Notes: generated from the letters alone by a model not told the origin. A stretch of 6,811 nt of DNA from Albimonas sp051747505 (GCA_051747505.1 JBNJGE010000188.1:1-6811), one strand, 5' to 3'. Shown: positions 1 through 6,000, numbered from the stretch's first letter. A program made the numbers and translations.

Positions 1-26
1 TCGTCCTCTATGAGCAGGATCCGCAT
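1..26 (-). CDS. ctrA: Response regulator CtrA, first codons only (partial)
   Basis: Only the N-terminus is in the window. Read leftward from an ATG at 26, it gives MRILLIED, the receiver-domain start typical of CtrA, including the acidic pair region that binds Mg2+. A strong ribosome binding site (GGAGGA on the minus strand) lies about 6 bases upstream of the ATG. CtrA is the DNA-binding master cell-cycle response regulator of alphaproteobacteria; in Rhodobacterales it mainly governs motility and gene transfer agent genes. The identification rests on eight residues plus the presence of sciP immediately upstream on the same strand, a pairing I recall as usual in Rhodobacterales. Another OmpR-type regulator would start similarly, so the neighbour carries much of the weight. 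Confidence 0.8.
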
Positions 27-79
27 GCGCTTCCTCCGTGCAGGATTCGGGTTGCGTGCCATCCTTTCTGGGTCATGAA

Positions 80-119
80 GGTTAACGCGCGATTACCACT
101 TTAACGCGAGTTAATTTAA
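80..119 (-). promoter_or_regulatory. Cluster of CtrA-type TTAA half-sites upstream of ctrA
   Basis: Between sciP and ctrA there are four TTAA boxes, at 82-85, 101-104, 111-114 and 116-119, in a locally AT-rich patch of otherwise GC-rich DNA. 101-114 reads TTAA-N6-TTAA, close to the classical CtrA site TTAA-N7-TTAA, and the box at 82-85 reads TTAACC on the minus strand, like a CtrA half-site. CtrA autoregulation is well established in Caulobacter. Here it is inferred from the motifs and from their position 55-90 bases before the ctrA start codon. The N6 spacing is one base short of the classical site. Confidence 0.5.
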
Positions 120-123
120 ACTT

Positions 124-408
124 TCAACTTCTGGTTGATCTGTAGCGCTGGATGGCGGTCGTGCGCAGGGCGTTGACGCCGTGGGCGGCCACGGCCTCGC
201 GCCACATCTCCAGCTCCTCCTCCGACAGGCCCCAGGTCTCGCAGGCCTCCTCGGCCGAGATCAGGCCGCCGTTCACGGCGGCCACCACCGCCGCCTTGCG
301 CCGCGCCACCCAGCGGCGGGTGTCGGGGCTGGGCAGATCCTCGCGCGTCAGCCGCGCGCCGTCGGGCCCGATCACGGAGATCGGGGGCAGGTCGTGTTCA
401 CTACGCAT
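124..408 (-). CDS. sciP: CtrA inhibitor SciP (DUF1153 family)
   Basis: A 94-residue protein matching SciP, the small protein that binds CtrA and blocks its activation of target promoters. The family signature is clear: V-I-GPDG at residues 12-17, DLPPP-like DLPSPDTRRWVARRKA at 24-39, then a helix-turn-helix-like stretch with GGLISAEEAC (47-56) and LSEEELEMW (61-69), ending in a basic AIQRYR tail (85-90). I chose the ATG at 408 because GGAG lies 7 bases upstream and the resulting length fits the family (about 90 residues). An in-frame GTG at 438 would add ten residues but has only a weak binding site. The gene is directly upstream of ctrA on the same strand with a 97-base gap holding TTAA boxes. 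This suggests inhibitor and target are made in a coordinated way, though ctrA probably also has its own promoter. Confidence 0.93.
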   Translation of the reverse strand: MRSEHDLPPISVIGPDGARLTREDLPSPDTRRWVARRKAAVVAAVNGGLISAEEACETWGLSEEELEMWREAVAAHGVNALRTTAIQRYRSTRS

Positions 409-493
409 CGTCTCGCTCCACCAAAGCGGTTCACTCACCCGGGACAGACGCTAGCGCCCGTCGGTTGTCGGGAGGTGAATCGGGGCGGCCGCC

Positions 494-522
494 TTGTTCG
501 GGGGCCGGGCGGCGCCTATACC
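494..522 (+). promoter_or_regulatory. Candidate housekeeping promoter of mnmA
   Basis: TTGTTC at 494-499 and TATACC at 517-522 are separated by exactly 17 bases, the preferred spacing for a sigma-70 type promoter. Transcription would begin near 529, just before the AAAGGAG ribosome binding site at 531-537, giving a leader of under 20 bases. The opposite strand of this 137-base divergent region must also hold the sciP promoter, for which I see no convincing -35/-10 pair. Confidence 0.5.
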
Positions 523-545
523 CCGGGGCGAAAGGAGCCCCTGCG

Positions 546-1688
546 ATGAGCGCCACGGACCTCGCCCTGAACAGCCTCGGACTGCCCAAGGCGCCCGCGC
601 AGACGCGGGTGGTGGCGGCCATGTCGGGGGGCGTCGACAGCTCGGTGGTCGCCGCGCGGCTGGCGCGGGAGGGCTACGACGTGGTGGGGGTGACGCTGCA
701 GCTCTATGACCACGGGGCGATGCTGGCGAAGAAGGGCGCGTGCTGCGCGGGGCGCGACATCCACGACGCGCGGCGGGTGGCCGAGCGGATGGGCTTTCCG
801 CATTACGTGCTGGATTACGAATCCCGCTTTCGCGAGGCGGTGATGGACGACTTCGCGGATTCGTACCTGGCGGGCGCGACGCCCATCCCCTGCGTGCGCT
901 GCAACGAGCGGGTGAAGTTCCGCGACCTGCTGGAGACGGCGAAGGAGCTGGACGCGGACGTGATGGCCACCGGGCATTACGTCCGCCGGGTCGAGGGGCC
1001 TCGGGGGCCGGAGCTGCACCGGGCGGCGGACGCGGCGCGGGACCAGTCCTATTTCCTGTTCGCCACGACGCGGGAGCAGCTTGAGTGGCTGCGCTTTCCG
1101 CTGGGCGATCTGGAGTCGAAGGCCGAGACGCGTGCGCTGGCCGCCGAGCTGGGGCTGGGCGTGGCGGACAAGCCCGACAGCCAGGACATCTGCTTCGTGC
1201 CCAACGGGGACTATGCCAGCGTGATCGAGAAGCTGCGCCCCGGCGCGGCGGAGCCCGGGGAGATCGTGCATCTCGACGGGCGGGTGCTGGGGGAGCACGG
1301 GGGAATCCTGCGCTTCACCATCGGCCAGCGGCGGGGTCTGGGCGTCGCGACCGGCGAGCCGCTCTATGTCGTGCGGCTGGAGCCGGAGACGCGCCGGGTG
1401 ATCGTGGGCCCGCGCGAGGCGCTGGGCGTGCGGCGCGTGCCGCTGGCGGAGGTCAACTGGCTGGGCGATTCGGCGCTGGAGGCGGCGCCGGAGGAGGGCT
1501 GGGAGATCGAGGCGCGGGTGCGCTCGACCCGCCCCCCTGCCCCGGCGCGGCTGCGCCCGCTGGGCGACGGCCGGGCCGAGGTGGAGCTGGCCGCGGCCGA
1601 GCGCGGCGTGGCGCCCGGGCAGGCCTGCGTCTTCTACGCGCCCGAGGGGACGCGCGTGCTGGGCGGGGGCTGGATCACGCGGGACTGA
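546..1688 (+). CDS. mnmA: tRNA-specific 2-thiouridylase MnmA
   Basis: A 380-residue cytoplasmic enzyme that adenylates U34 of tRNA-Lys, -Glu and -Gln and installs sulfur, giving the s2U part of the mnm5s2U wobble base. The ATP-binding PP-loop SGGVDSS is at residues 27-33. Two catalytic cysteines are in the expected contexts: Cys119 in CVRCN and Cys216 in DSQDICF. They lie 97 residues apart, the same spacing as Cys102 and Cys199 of the E. coli enzyme. Other family blocks seen are ATGHY (141-145), RDQSYFLF (165-172) and FTIGQRRGLG (257-266). The extra CCAGRDIHDA block (66-75) is what I expect of alphaproteobacterial members. The ATG at 546 was chosen for AAAGGAG eight bases upstream; an upstream TTG at 465 would extend the frame with unrelated sequence. 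It diverges from sciP and converges with the next gene, leaving only 6 bases between stop codons. Confidence 0.96.
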   Translation: MSATDLALNSLGLPKAPAQTRVVAAMSGGVDSSVVAARLAREGYDVVGVTLQLYDHGAMLAKKGACCAGRDIHDARRVAERMGFPHYVLDYESRFREAVMDDFADSYLAGATPIPCVRCNERVKFRDLLETAKELDADVMATGHYVRRVEGPRGPELHRAADAARDQSYFLFATTREQLEWLRFPLGDLESKAETRALAAELGLGVADKPDSQDICFVPNGDYASVIEKLRPGAAEPGEIVHLDGRVLGEHGGILRFTIGQRRGLGVATGEPLYVVRLEPETRRVIVGPREALGVRRVPLAEVNWLGDSALEAAPEEGWEIEARVRSTRPPAPARLRPLGDGRAEVELAAAERGVAPGQACVFYAPEGTRVLGGGWITRD

Positions 1689-1694
1689 AGCCCC

Positions 1695-2006
1695 TCAGTG
1701 GGTCCAGGTCATGCGCCGGTCATGCGAGAAGTTGGAGCCGTAGCCGCGCGGGCGGATGTTGGGCTTGCGGCTCTTCGGCTCGAACACCTGGGCGGGGATG
1801 CCGTGGCGCTGGGCGTAGTCCACCGCGGCCTCCTTGCTGTCGAACTCCAGCCGGACCTGGCGGCGGGTGTCCCCCGAGCCCGACCAGCCCATCAGCGGAT
1901 CGATCCGCTGGGCCTGTTCGGGCGCGAACTCCAGCACCCAGCGCTGGGCGTTGGCGGTCCCGGACTGCATGGCCGTCTTCGCGGGGCGGTAGATTCGCGC
2001 GAGCAT
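1695..2006 (-). CDS. Complex I accessory subunit, NDUFS4-like (ETC complex I subunit family)
   Basis: A 103-residue protein homologous to the conserved C-terminal part of mitochondrial NDUFS4 (the 18-kDa subunit). NDUFS4 sits on the peripheral arm of respiratory complex I near the NADH-oxidising module and stabilises its assembly; alphaproteobacterial complex I carries a homologue. Shared blocks are KTAMQSG (10-16), W-LEF (24-27), DPLMGW (37-42), FDSKEAAVDYAQRHG (56-70) and YGSNFS-DRR (89-98). No signal peptide or membrane segment is visible, consistent with a soluble arm subunit. The ATG at 2006 is preceded by GGAGG about 10 bases upstream. An upstream extension to 2162 would add 52 unrelated low-complexity residues. 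The gene stands alone, away from any nuo cluster, and converges with mnmA. Confidence 0.93.
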   Translation of the reverse strand: MLARIYRPAKTAMQSGTANAQRWVLEFAPEQAQRIDPLMGWSGSGDTRRQVRLEFDSKEAAVDYAQRHGIPAQVFEPKSRKPNIRPRGYGSNFSHDRRMTWTH

Positions 2007-2040
2007 GGATCGGCGTCCTCCTCGAAACCTTCGGGCAGGG

Positions 2041-2070
2041 ATATGGACCGGCGGGCCGGGGTCTTTCAAG
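2041..2070 (-). promoter_or_regulatory. Candidate promoter of the NDUFS4-like gene, RpoH-like
   Basis: Read on the minus strand, CTTGAAA (2070-2064) is followed after 15 bases by GTCCATAT (2048-2041). The bacterial heat-shock sigma factor RpoH prefers CTTGAAA and CCCCATNT with roughly 13-17 bases between, so the -35 fits perfectly and the -10 keeps CCAT-T. Transcription would start near 2033, giving a leader of about 27 bases. A housekeeping reading (TTGAAA-N18-CATATC) is also possible from the same bases. Confidence 0.45.
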
Positions 2071-2096
2071 CGCGCGCGGGGGCGGGCGGGCGGAAT

Positions 2097-2110
2097 CCTG
2101 CAATTGCAGG
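2097..2110. repeat. 14-bp perfect palindrome upstream of the NDUFS4-like gene
   Basis: CCTGCAATTGCAGG is its own reverse complement with no interruption, and is AT-containing at its centre within very GC-rich DNA. It lies about 27 bases upstream of the candidate -35 of the NDUFS4-like gene, a plausible operator position. A GANTC methylation site (GAATC, 2093-2097) touches its left edge. Confidence 0.6.
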
Positions 2111-2164
2111 CATTTCCCGGGGCCCGCAACGCTTTCGAAAGGCTTCGGCAACCCGGCGGCAACG

Positions 2165-2180
2165 GTTATGCCGGCATAAC
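2165..2180. repeat. 16-bp perfect palindrome GTTATGCCGGCATAAC
   Basis: A fully symmetric 16-mer, 95 bases upstream of the candidate -35 of the NDUFS4-like gene. Its TTATG/CATAA arms are unusually AT-rich for the surroundings, as expected for a protein-binding site rather than a GC-driven coincidence. A third, shorter palindrome (CTTTCGAAAG, 2132-2141) lies between it and the 14-bp one. Confidence 0.6.
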
Positions 2181-2265
2181 GGCCCCGGTGGTGAGCGGGG
2201 GCCGGGGGCCTTCGCCGGCGAGGACGGCGCGGCGCACGGGCGGGGACCTGCGGGGCGCGCCGTCG

Positions 2266-2318
2266 GCCCTGTCCGGAAAGGACGGGGCGCGCGCGCCGAC
2301 GCCCGGTTGAAGACCGGG
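2266..2318. repeat. Two tandem hairpins in the noncoding stretch
   Basis: The first pairs 2266-2274 with 2280-2288: nine pairs, one of them a U-G when read as plus-strand RNA, around a GGAAA loop. CGTCGG at 2261-2266 and CCGACG at 2296-2301 could form an alternative outer helix. The second pairs CCCGGT (2302-2307) with ACCGGG (2313-2318) around a 5-base TGAAG loop. Tight loops and adjacent placement suggest folded RNA, but such stems also arise by chance at this GC content. Confidence 0.45.
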
Positions 2319-2379
2319 GACGGATCGGCGAAGTCGGGTCGAACGCCCGCGCATGTCGCACGAAAAGCGGCGGGGCCGA

Positions 2380-2399
2380 CGGGCGCAGGGGTGCGCCCG
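2380..2399. repeat. 8-bp perfect hairpin with GGGG loop
   Basis: CGGGCGCA (2380-2387) pairs fully with TGCGCCCG (2392-2399) around a four-base loop. No U-run follows on either strand, so it is not an intrinsic terminator. Confidence 0.5.
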
Positions 2400-2439
2400 G
2401 CCGGCGCCGCAGAGCCGCCCAGGAGCCGGGGCGGGCGCG

Positions 2440-2462
2440 CGGACGGGATCCGGACCCGTCCG
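2440..2462. repeat. 8-bp perfect hairpin with 7-base loop
   Basis: CGGACGGG (2440-2447) pairs with CCCGTCCG (2455-2462); the loop ATCCGGA itself contains the palindrome TCCGGA. No U-run follows on either strand. Confidence 0.5.
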
Positions 2463-2841
2463 TCCCGCCGCCGGCGACGGGTCGGGGCGACCGGCGCGGG
2501 GGCCTGAAACCCTCGCGCGCCGGCTTCCCCCGGCCCGGCAGGGCGTCTGCAGGCGGTCGGCGGCGCGCGCGGGCGGGGGCGTGGGACGCACGACGCGCCC
2601 GTCCGCCGAAGGATTGCGGAGGGGGCGCGCCGGGTTCTCCTGAATGTGGCGGCGGAGGCGCTCGACCCGGATTGGACGCGCCGGAACGCGCGGCGATGAC
2701 GGCAAACGGATTCGGAGGGGCCTCGCCGGGAGACGGCGCGACGGCTGCCGGGGCGGCGAACGCAGAGTGCGGCGATCGCCGGGCCGTTCGAGAAGGCGGG
2801 CGAGCCGGCTCCCCTCGGCAGAAGGCGCCTTGAAAAGCGAT

Positions 2842-2873
2842 GCTCCGCGGCCCTTCTTGAGGAGCGGCGGAGC
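2842..2873. repeat. 7-bp stem with nested small hairpin
   Basis: GCTCCGC (2842-2848) pairs with GCGGAGC (2867-2873). Inside, CTTC (2853-2856) can pair with GGAG (2861-2864) around TTGA, using one G-U pair in plus-strand RNA. Two perfect 10-bp palindromes, GAGCCGGCTC (about 2803-2812) and AAGGCGCCTT (2822-2831), lie just upstream. Confidence 0.4.
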
Positions 2874-2943
2874 GCGCGAAGGCTGCGATGGGATGCGGGG
2901 GCAGGCAAGGCCGGGGCCGGAGCGGGGGCCGATCAGGAAAGTC

Positions 2944-3007
2944 GATCGCCGGCCGGACGCTTGGGAGCGAGGGGTGGGGTGGGTGGTGCCGCGCCCGGCC
3001 GGCGATC
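2944..3007. repeat. 13-bp perfect inverted repeat enclosing a G-quadruplex motif
   Basis: GATCGCCGGCCGG (2944-2956) and its exact reverse complement (2995-3007) flank a 38-base loop. The loop carries four G-runs of three or more on the plus strand at 2963-2965, 2971-2974, 2976-2979 and 2981-2983, separated by 5, 1 and 1 bases. That is a canonical intramolecular G-quadruplex motif with very short loops. It lies about 180 bases before the uvrB start codon and could act in the uvrB leader RNA or in the DNA duplex. Confidence 0.65.
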
Positions 3008-3010
3008 CTT

Positions 3011-3063
3011 CCTGTTGCTCCGCCTGAAACCAGGCCCCTGAGAGGGGCGAGCGAGGCAACAGG
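3011..3063. repeat. Branched stem structure upstream of uvrB
   Basis: CCTGTTGC (3011-3018) pairs exactly with GCAACAGG (3056-3063). Enclosed are two small hairpins, GCCTG/CAGGC (3022-3026 with 3031-3035, loop AAAC) and CCCT/AGGG (3036-3039 with 3043-3046, loop GAGA minus its shared base), giving a three-way layout. An alternative is elongation of the outer stem by CGC/GCG (3021-3023 with 3051-3053). It starts only four bases after the preceding inverted repeat. No U-run follows on either strand, and at 53 bases it is too short for a tRNA. Confidence 0.5.
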
Positions 3064-3094
3064 AAACTCTACCTTTCCGTGTATCTACGCCTGT

Positions 3095-3109
3095 GTTCCG
3101 TTCTGGAAC
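3095..3109. promoter_or_regulatory. Weak LexA-box-like GTTC-N7-GAAC before uvrB
   Basis: GTTC (3095-3098) and GAAC (3106-3109) are spaced by 7 bases, with a second GTTC at 3100-3103. The usual alphaproteobacterial LexA box is a direct repeat, GTTC-N7-GTTC. Here the spacing fits but the second half is inverted. The location, about 80 bases before uvrB, is suitable for SOS control, but the call is tentative. Confidence 0.25.
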
Positions 3110-3186
3110 CTCCGTTTCGGCGCGGGCGCTTGATCAACCCCGCGACAAGGACAATCTGCGGTAAACTGGTGAAGAGAGGGTTAAGC

Positions 3187-5358
3187 ATGTCCGTGGAATC
3201 GCCGACCGCCGAGGCGCCGCGTCAGCGGGAGAAGCTGGAAGGCGGCGTCCGCCTGGTCATGGAGACCGACTACGAGGCGGCCGGCGACCAGCCGACGGCG
3301 ATCGCAGAGCTGTCCGAGGCGGTCGAGGCGGGCGAGCGCGACCAGGTGCTGCTGGGCGCGACCGGCACGGGCAAGACCTTCACCATGGCGAAGGTGATCG
3401 AACAGACGCAGCGCCCGGCGGTGATCCTGGCGCCGAACAAGACGCTGGCGGCGCAACTCTACGGCGAGTTCAGGAGATTCTTTCCTAAAAACTCGGTGGA
3501 ATATTTCGTCTCCTACTACGACTACTACCAGCCGGAGGCGTATGTTCCGCGCTCGGACACCTACATTGCCAAGGAATCGCAGATAAACGAGCAGATCGAC
3601 CGGATGCGCCACTCGGCCACCCGGGCGCTGCTGGAGCGCGACGACGTGATCATCGTGGCCTCCGTCTCCTGCATCTACGGCATCGGGGCGGTCGAGACCT
3701 ACGGGGCGATGACCCAGGACCTGATCGCGGGCGAGGAGTACGACCTGCGGGAGGTGATGCGGGGGCTGACGTCGCAGCAATACAAGCGCAACGACGCCGC
3801 CTTCCAGCGCGGGACCTTCCGGGTGCGCGGCGATTCGCTGGAGGTCTGGCCGGCGCATATGGAGGACCGGGCCTGGCGGTTCTCCTTCTTCGGGGAGGAG
3901 CTGGAGACGATCACGGAGTTCGATCCGCTGACGGGAGAGCGGACGGGCTCGATGGGCAAGGTGCGGATCTACGCCAATTCGCACTACGTCACGCCGCGGC
4001 CGACGATGCAGCAGGCGATCAAGGGCATAAAGGCGGAGCTGCAGGTGCGGCTCAAGCAGCTGGAGGAGGAGGGCCGGCTGCTGGAGGCGCAGCGGCTGGA
4101 GCAGCGCACGAATCACGACCTGGAGATGCTGGAGGCCACCGGGGTGTGCAACGGCATCGAGAACTACTCGCGGTATCTCACGGGGCGCGCGCCGGGGGAG
4201 CCGCCGCCGACGCTGTTCGAATACATCCCGGACAACGCGCTGGTCTTCGCCGACGAGAGCCATGTGACGGTGCCCCAGATCGGGGGGATGTATCGCGGCG
4301 ACTACCGGCGGAAGTTCACGCTGGCCGAGCACGGCTTCCGGCTGCCGAGCTGCATGGACAACCGGCCGTTGAAATTCGAGGAATGGGACGCGATGCGCCC
4401 GCAATCGGTCTTCGTCTCCGCCACGCCGGGGCCGTGGGAGCTGGAGCAGACGGGCGGCGTGTTCGTGGAGCAGGTCATCCGCCCCACCGGGCTGCTGGAC
4501 CCGCAGGTGGAGATCCGGCCCGTCGAGACCCAGGTGGACGACCTGCTGGACGAGGTGCGGCGCGTCGCGCAGGAGGGCGGGCGCGTGCTGTGCACCACGC
4601 TGACCAAGCGCATGGCCGAGGACCTGACGGAATACCTGCACGAGCAGGGGATCCGGGTGCGCTACATGCACTCCGACATCGACACGATCGAGCGGATCGA
4701 GATCCTGCGCGACCTGCGGCTGGGGGCCTTCGACATCCTGGTGGGGATCAACCTGCTGCGCGAGGGGCTCGACATTCCCGAATGCCGGCTGGTGGCGATC
4801 CTGGACGCGGACAAGGAAGGATTCCTGCGCTCCGAGACCTCGCTGATCCAGACCATCGGGCGTGCGGCGCGCAACGTGGACGGGCGGGTGATCATGTACG
4901 CCGACCGCGTCACCGGGTCCATGGAGCGGGCGATCCGGGAGACGGATCGCAGGCGCGAGAAGCAGCTCGCCTACAACGAGGCGAACGGGATCACGCCGCA
5001 GACCATCCGCAAGAATGTCGAGGACGTGCTGGAGGGGACCTGGCAGGGCGACGCCGACATGGCGCGCGTCACCGCGAAGGTGGACATGCCCGCGCCGGGG
5101 GCGAACCTGCAGGGGCATCTGGAGAGCCTGCGCAAGGACATGCTCAAGGCCGCGGAGAACCTGGAGTTCGAGGAGGCGGCGCGCCTGCGCGACGAGATCC
5201 ACCGGCTGGAGGCGGTGGAGCTGGCCGTCTCCGACGACCCGCTGGCGCGGCAGTCGGCGGTCGAGGAGGCCTCCGGGGCGGCCGTGCGGGCGCAGGGGCG
5301 CTCGAAGGCCGGGCGCGCGGGGTCGAAGCCGGGGCGGGGCAAGTCGCGGGGACGTTGA
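3187..5358 (+). CDS. uvrB: Excinuclease ABC subunit UvrB
   Basis: A 723-residue DNA-damage recognition subunit of nucleotide excision repair. It is loaded by UvrA, verifies the lesion and then recruits UvrC for incision. Seen in order: a Q-motif region GDQP (33-36); Walker A GATGTGKT (57-64); the beta-hairpin YYDYYQPEAY (110-119), whose tyrosines clamp the DNA strand; the helicase motif II region DESH (356-359); motif VI IGRAARN (557-563); and the UVR motif that contacts UvrC (about 645-680). About 35 basic, low-complexity residues rich in Gly, Arg and Lys follow the UVR motif. The ATG at 3187 has AGAGGG six bases upstream and begins the family-like N-terminus. The open frame reaches 3079, but the added 36 residues look unrelated. 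An in-frame full-length gene, apparently intact. Confidence 0.97.
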   Translation: MSVESPTAEAPRQREKLEGGVRLVMETDYEAAGDQPTAIAELSEAVEAGERDQVLLGATGTGKTFTMAKVIEQTQRPAVILAPNKTLAAQLYGEFRRFFPKNSVEYFVSYYDYYQPEAYVPRSDTYIAKESQINEQIDRMRHSATRALLERDDVIIVASVSCIYGIGAVETYGAMTQDLIAGEEYDLREVMRGLTSQQYKRNDAAFQRGTFRVRGDSLEVWPAHMEDRAWRFSFFGEELETITEFDPLTGERTGSMGKVRIYANSHYVTPRPTMQQAIKGIKAELQVRLKQLEEEGRLLEAQRLEQRTNHDLEMLEATGVCNGIENYSRYLTGRAPGEPPPTLFEYIPDNALVFADESHVTVPQIGGMYRGDYRRKFTLAEHGFRLPSCMDNRPLKFEEWDAMRPQSVFVSATPGPWELEQTGGVFVEQVIRPTGLLDPQVEIRPVETQVDDLLDEVRRVAQEGGRVLCTTLTKRMAEDLTEYLHEQGIRVRYMHSDIDTIERIEILRDLRLGAFDILVGINLLREGLDIPECRLVAILDADKEGFLRSETSLIQTIGRAARNVDGRVIMYADRVTGSMERAIRETDRRREKQLAYNEANGITPQTIRKNVEDVLEGTWQGDADMARVTAKVDMPAPGANLQGHLESLRKDMLKAAENLEFEEAARLRDEIHRLEAVELAVSDDPLARQSAVEEASGAAVRAQGRSKAGRAGSKPGRGKSRGR

Positions 5359-5386
5359 TTTCGCTCAAGGACGGGCGGCGGGGGGC

Positions 5387-5394
5387 GGTTAACC
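5387..5394. promoter_or_regulatory. GGTTAACC palindrome before the 192-residue gene
   Basis: This 8-bp palindrome contains TTAACC on both strands, the same half-site seen before ctrA, and sits 28 bases upstream of the next start codon. One half-site is weak evidence for CtrA. I see no convincing -35/-10 pair in the 63-base spacer, so the gene may be co-transcribed with uvrB. Confidence 0.2.
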
Positions 5395-5421
5395 TGCGCG
5401 AAGCATCAACCGGAGGCCCCC

Positions 5422-6000
5422 ATGACCGAGAGCGCCGAGAAACATCCCGAACATTACATTTCCGTCCCCGAGGCCGTGGCCGTCTTCGACGACGCCCAGA
5501 ACCTGCAGGACGCGATCTACGACCTGAACATCGCCGGCTTCAACCGCCACGACATCAGCCTTCTGGCGCGCGAGGAAGTGCTGGAGAAGAAGCTGGGCCG
5601 CACCTACTGGAAGGCCAGGGAGCTGGAGGACAACCCCGACGCGCCGCGCGCCTCCTTCGTGTCCGAGGAGTGGATCGGAGAGCTGGAGGGCTATGTCGGG
5701 GGCGGGTTCTTCTTCATCGGCTCCTACATCGCGCTGGCGGCGATCGCCTCTCCGGTCGCGGCGCTGGGGGCCTCGATCGCGGCGGTGGCGCTGGGCGGCG
5801 GCGCGGCCGGGGCGCTGGGCACGCTGCTGGCGCGGCGCATCGGCAAGCACCACCGGGACTACTACCAGAACCAGGTCGACCACGGGGGCATCCTGCTCTG
5901 GGTCCGGGTGCGGGACGACGAGCGGCGGCGGATCGCGGAGGAGATCCTGAAGGGCCACGGCGCCAAGGACGTGCATGTGCACGACTGGAGCGAGCCCTGA
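5422..6000 (+). CDS. Glycine-rich membrane-type protein of unknown function, possibly YflT/GSP17M-like
   Basis: A 192-residue protein I cannot name with certainty. Residues 15-49 (VPEAVAVFDDAQNLQDAIYDLNIAGFNRHDISLLA) resemble the opening fold of small stress proteins of the YflT/GSP17M type, with an alpha/beta unit ending in ISLLA. The central 93-136 region is hydrophobic and rich in Gly and Ala, enough for two short membrane helices or a glycine-zipper hairpin. Residues 155-188 (GGILLWVRVRDDERRRIAEEIL-GHGAKDVHVHD) form a second soluble unit of the same style. No signal peptide is seen, and the N-terminus is acidic and polar. GGAGG lies five bases before the ATG. It follows uvrB by 63 bases on the same strand and could share its transcript. 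A general stress or envelope role is inference only. Confidence 0.85.
   Translation: MTESAEKHPEHYISVPEAVAVFDDAQNLQDAIYDLNIAGFNRHDISLLAREEVLEKKLGRTYWKARELEDNPDAPRASFVSEEWIGELEGYVGGGFFFIGSYIALAAIASPVAALGASIAAVALGGGAAGALGTLLARRIGKHHRDYYQNQVDHGGILLWVRVRDDERRRIAEEILKGHGAKDVHVHDWSEP

Larger units (their letters stand above)
2071..3186. other. 1.1-kb GC-rich stretch without a credible gene, dense in inverted repeats
   Basis: I find no credible protein gene here on either strand. The long open frames translate into arginine-, proline-, alanine- and glycine-rich low-complexity sequence with no recognisable domain and no good ribosome binding site, and several overlap one another in different phases. 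By hand count 2221-3000 is about 78% G+C and 2401-2580 about 86%, unusual because spacers are normally less GC-rich than genes. The stretch holds many perfect palindromes and hairpins (listed separately) but nothing I recognise as RNase P RNA, SRP RNA, tmRNA, 6S RNA or a tRNA. It could be the long leader of uvrB, a structured noncoding RNA, or decayed sequence. Confidence 0.7.

Noticed and set aside
516..1298. 260-codon frame antisense to mnmA
   Set aside because: Antisense shadow; His/Arg/Leu-rich with no motif.
2335..2349. Minus-strand CGTTCGACC resembling a tRNA T-loop
   Set aside because: T-stem has mismatches and no matching acceptor, D-arm or anticodon arm is found within tRNA distance.
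2066..3059. Two overlapping 280-297 codon minus-strand frames in the GC-rich stretch
   Set aside because: Arg/Pro/Ala/Ser low-complexity sequence in two phases at once, explained by scarcity of AT-rich stop codons; no good start signal.
3130..3157. TTGATC ... CAATCT as a uvrB promoter
   Set aside because: The -10 matches consensus at only two or three positions; not strong enough to list as a feature.
3181..5202. 673-codon open frame antisense to uvrB
   Set aside because: Shadow of uvrB codon bias: low-complexity His/Arg/Leu/Pro sequence, no domain, fully overlapped by a clearly real gene.
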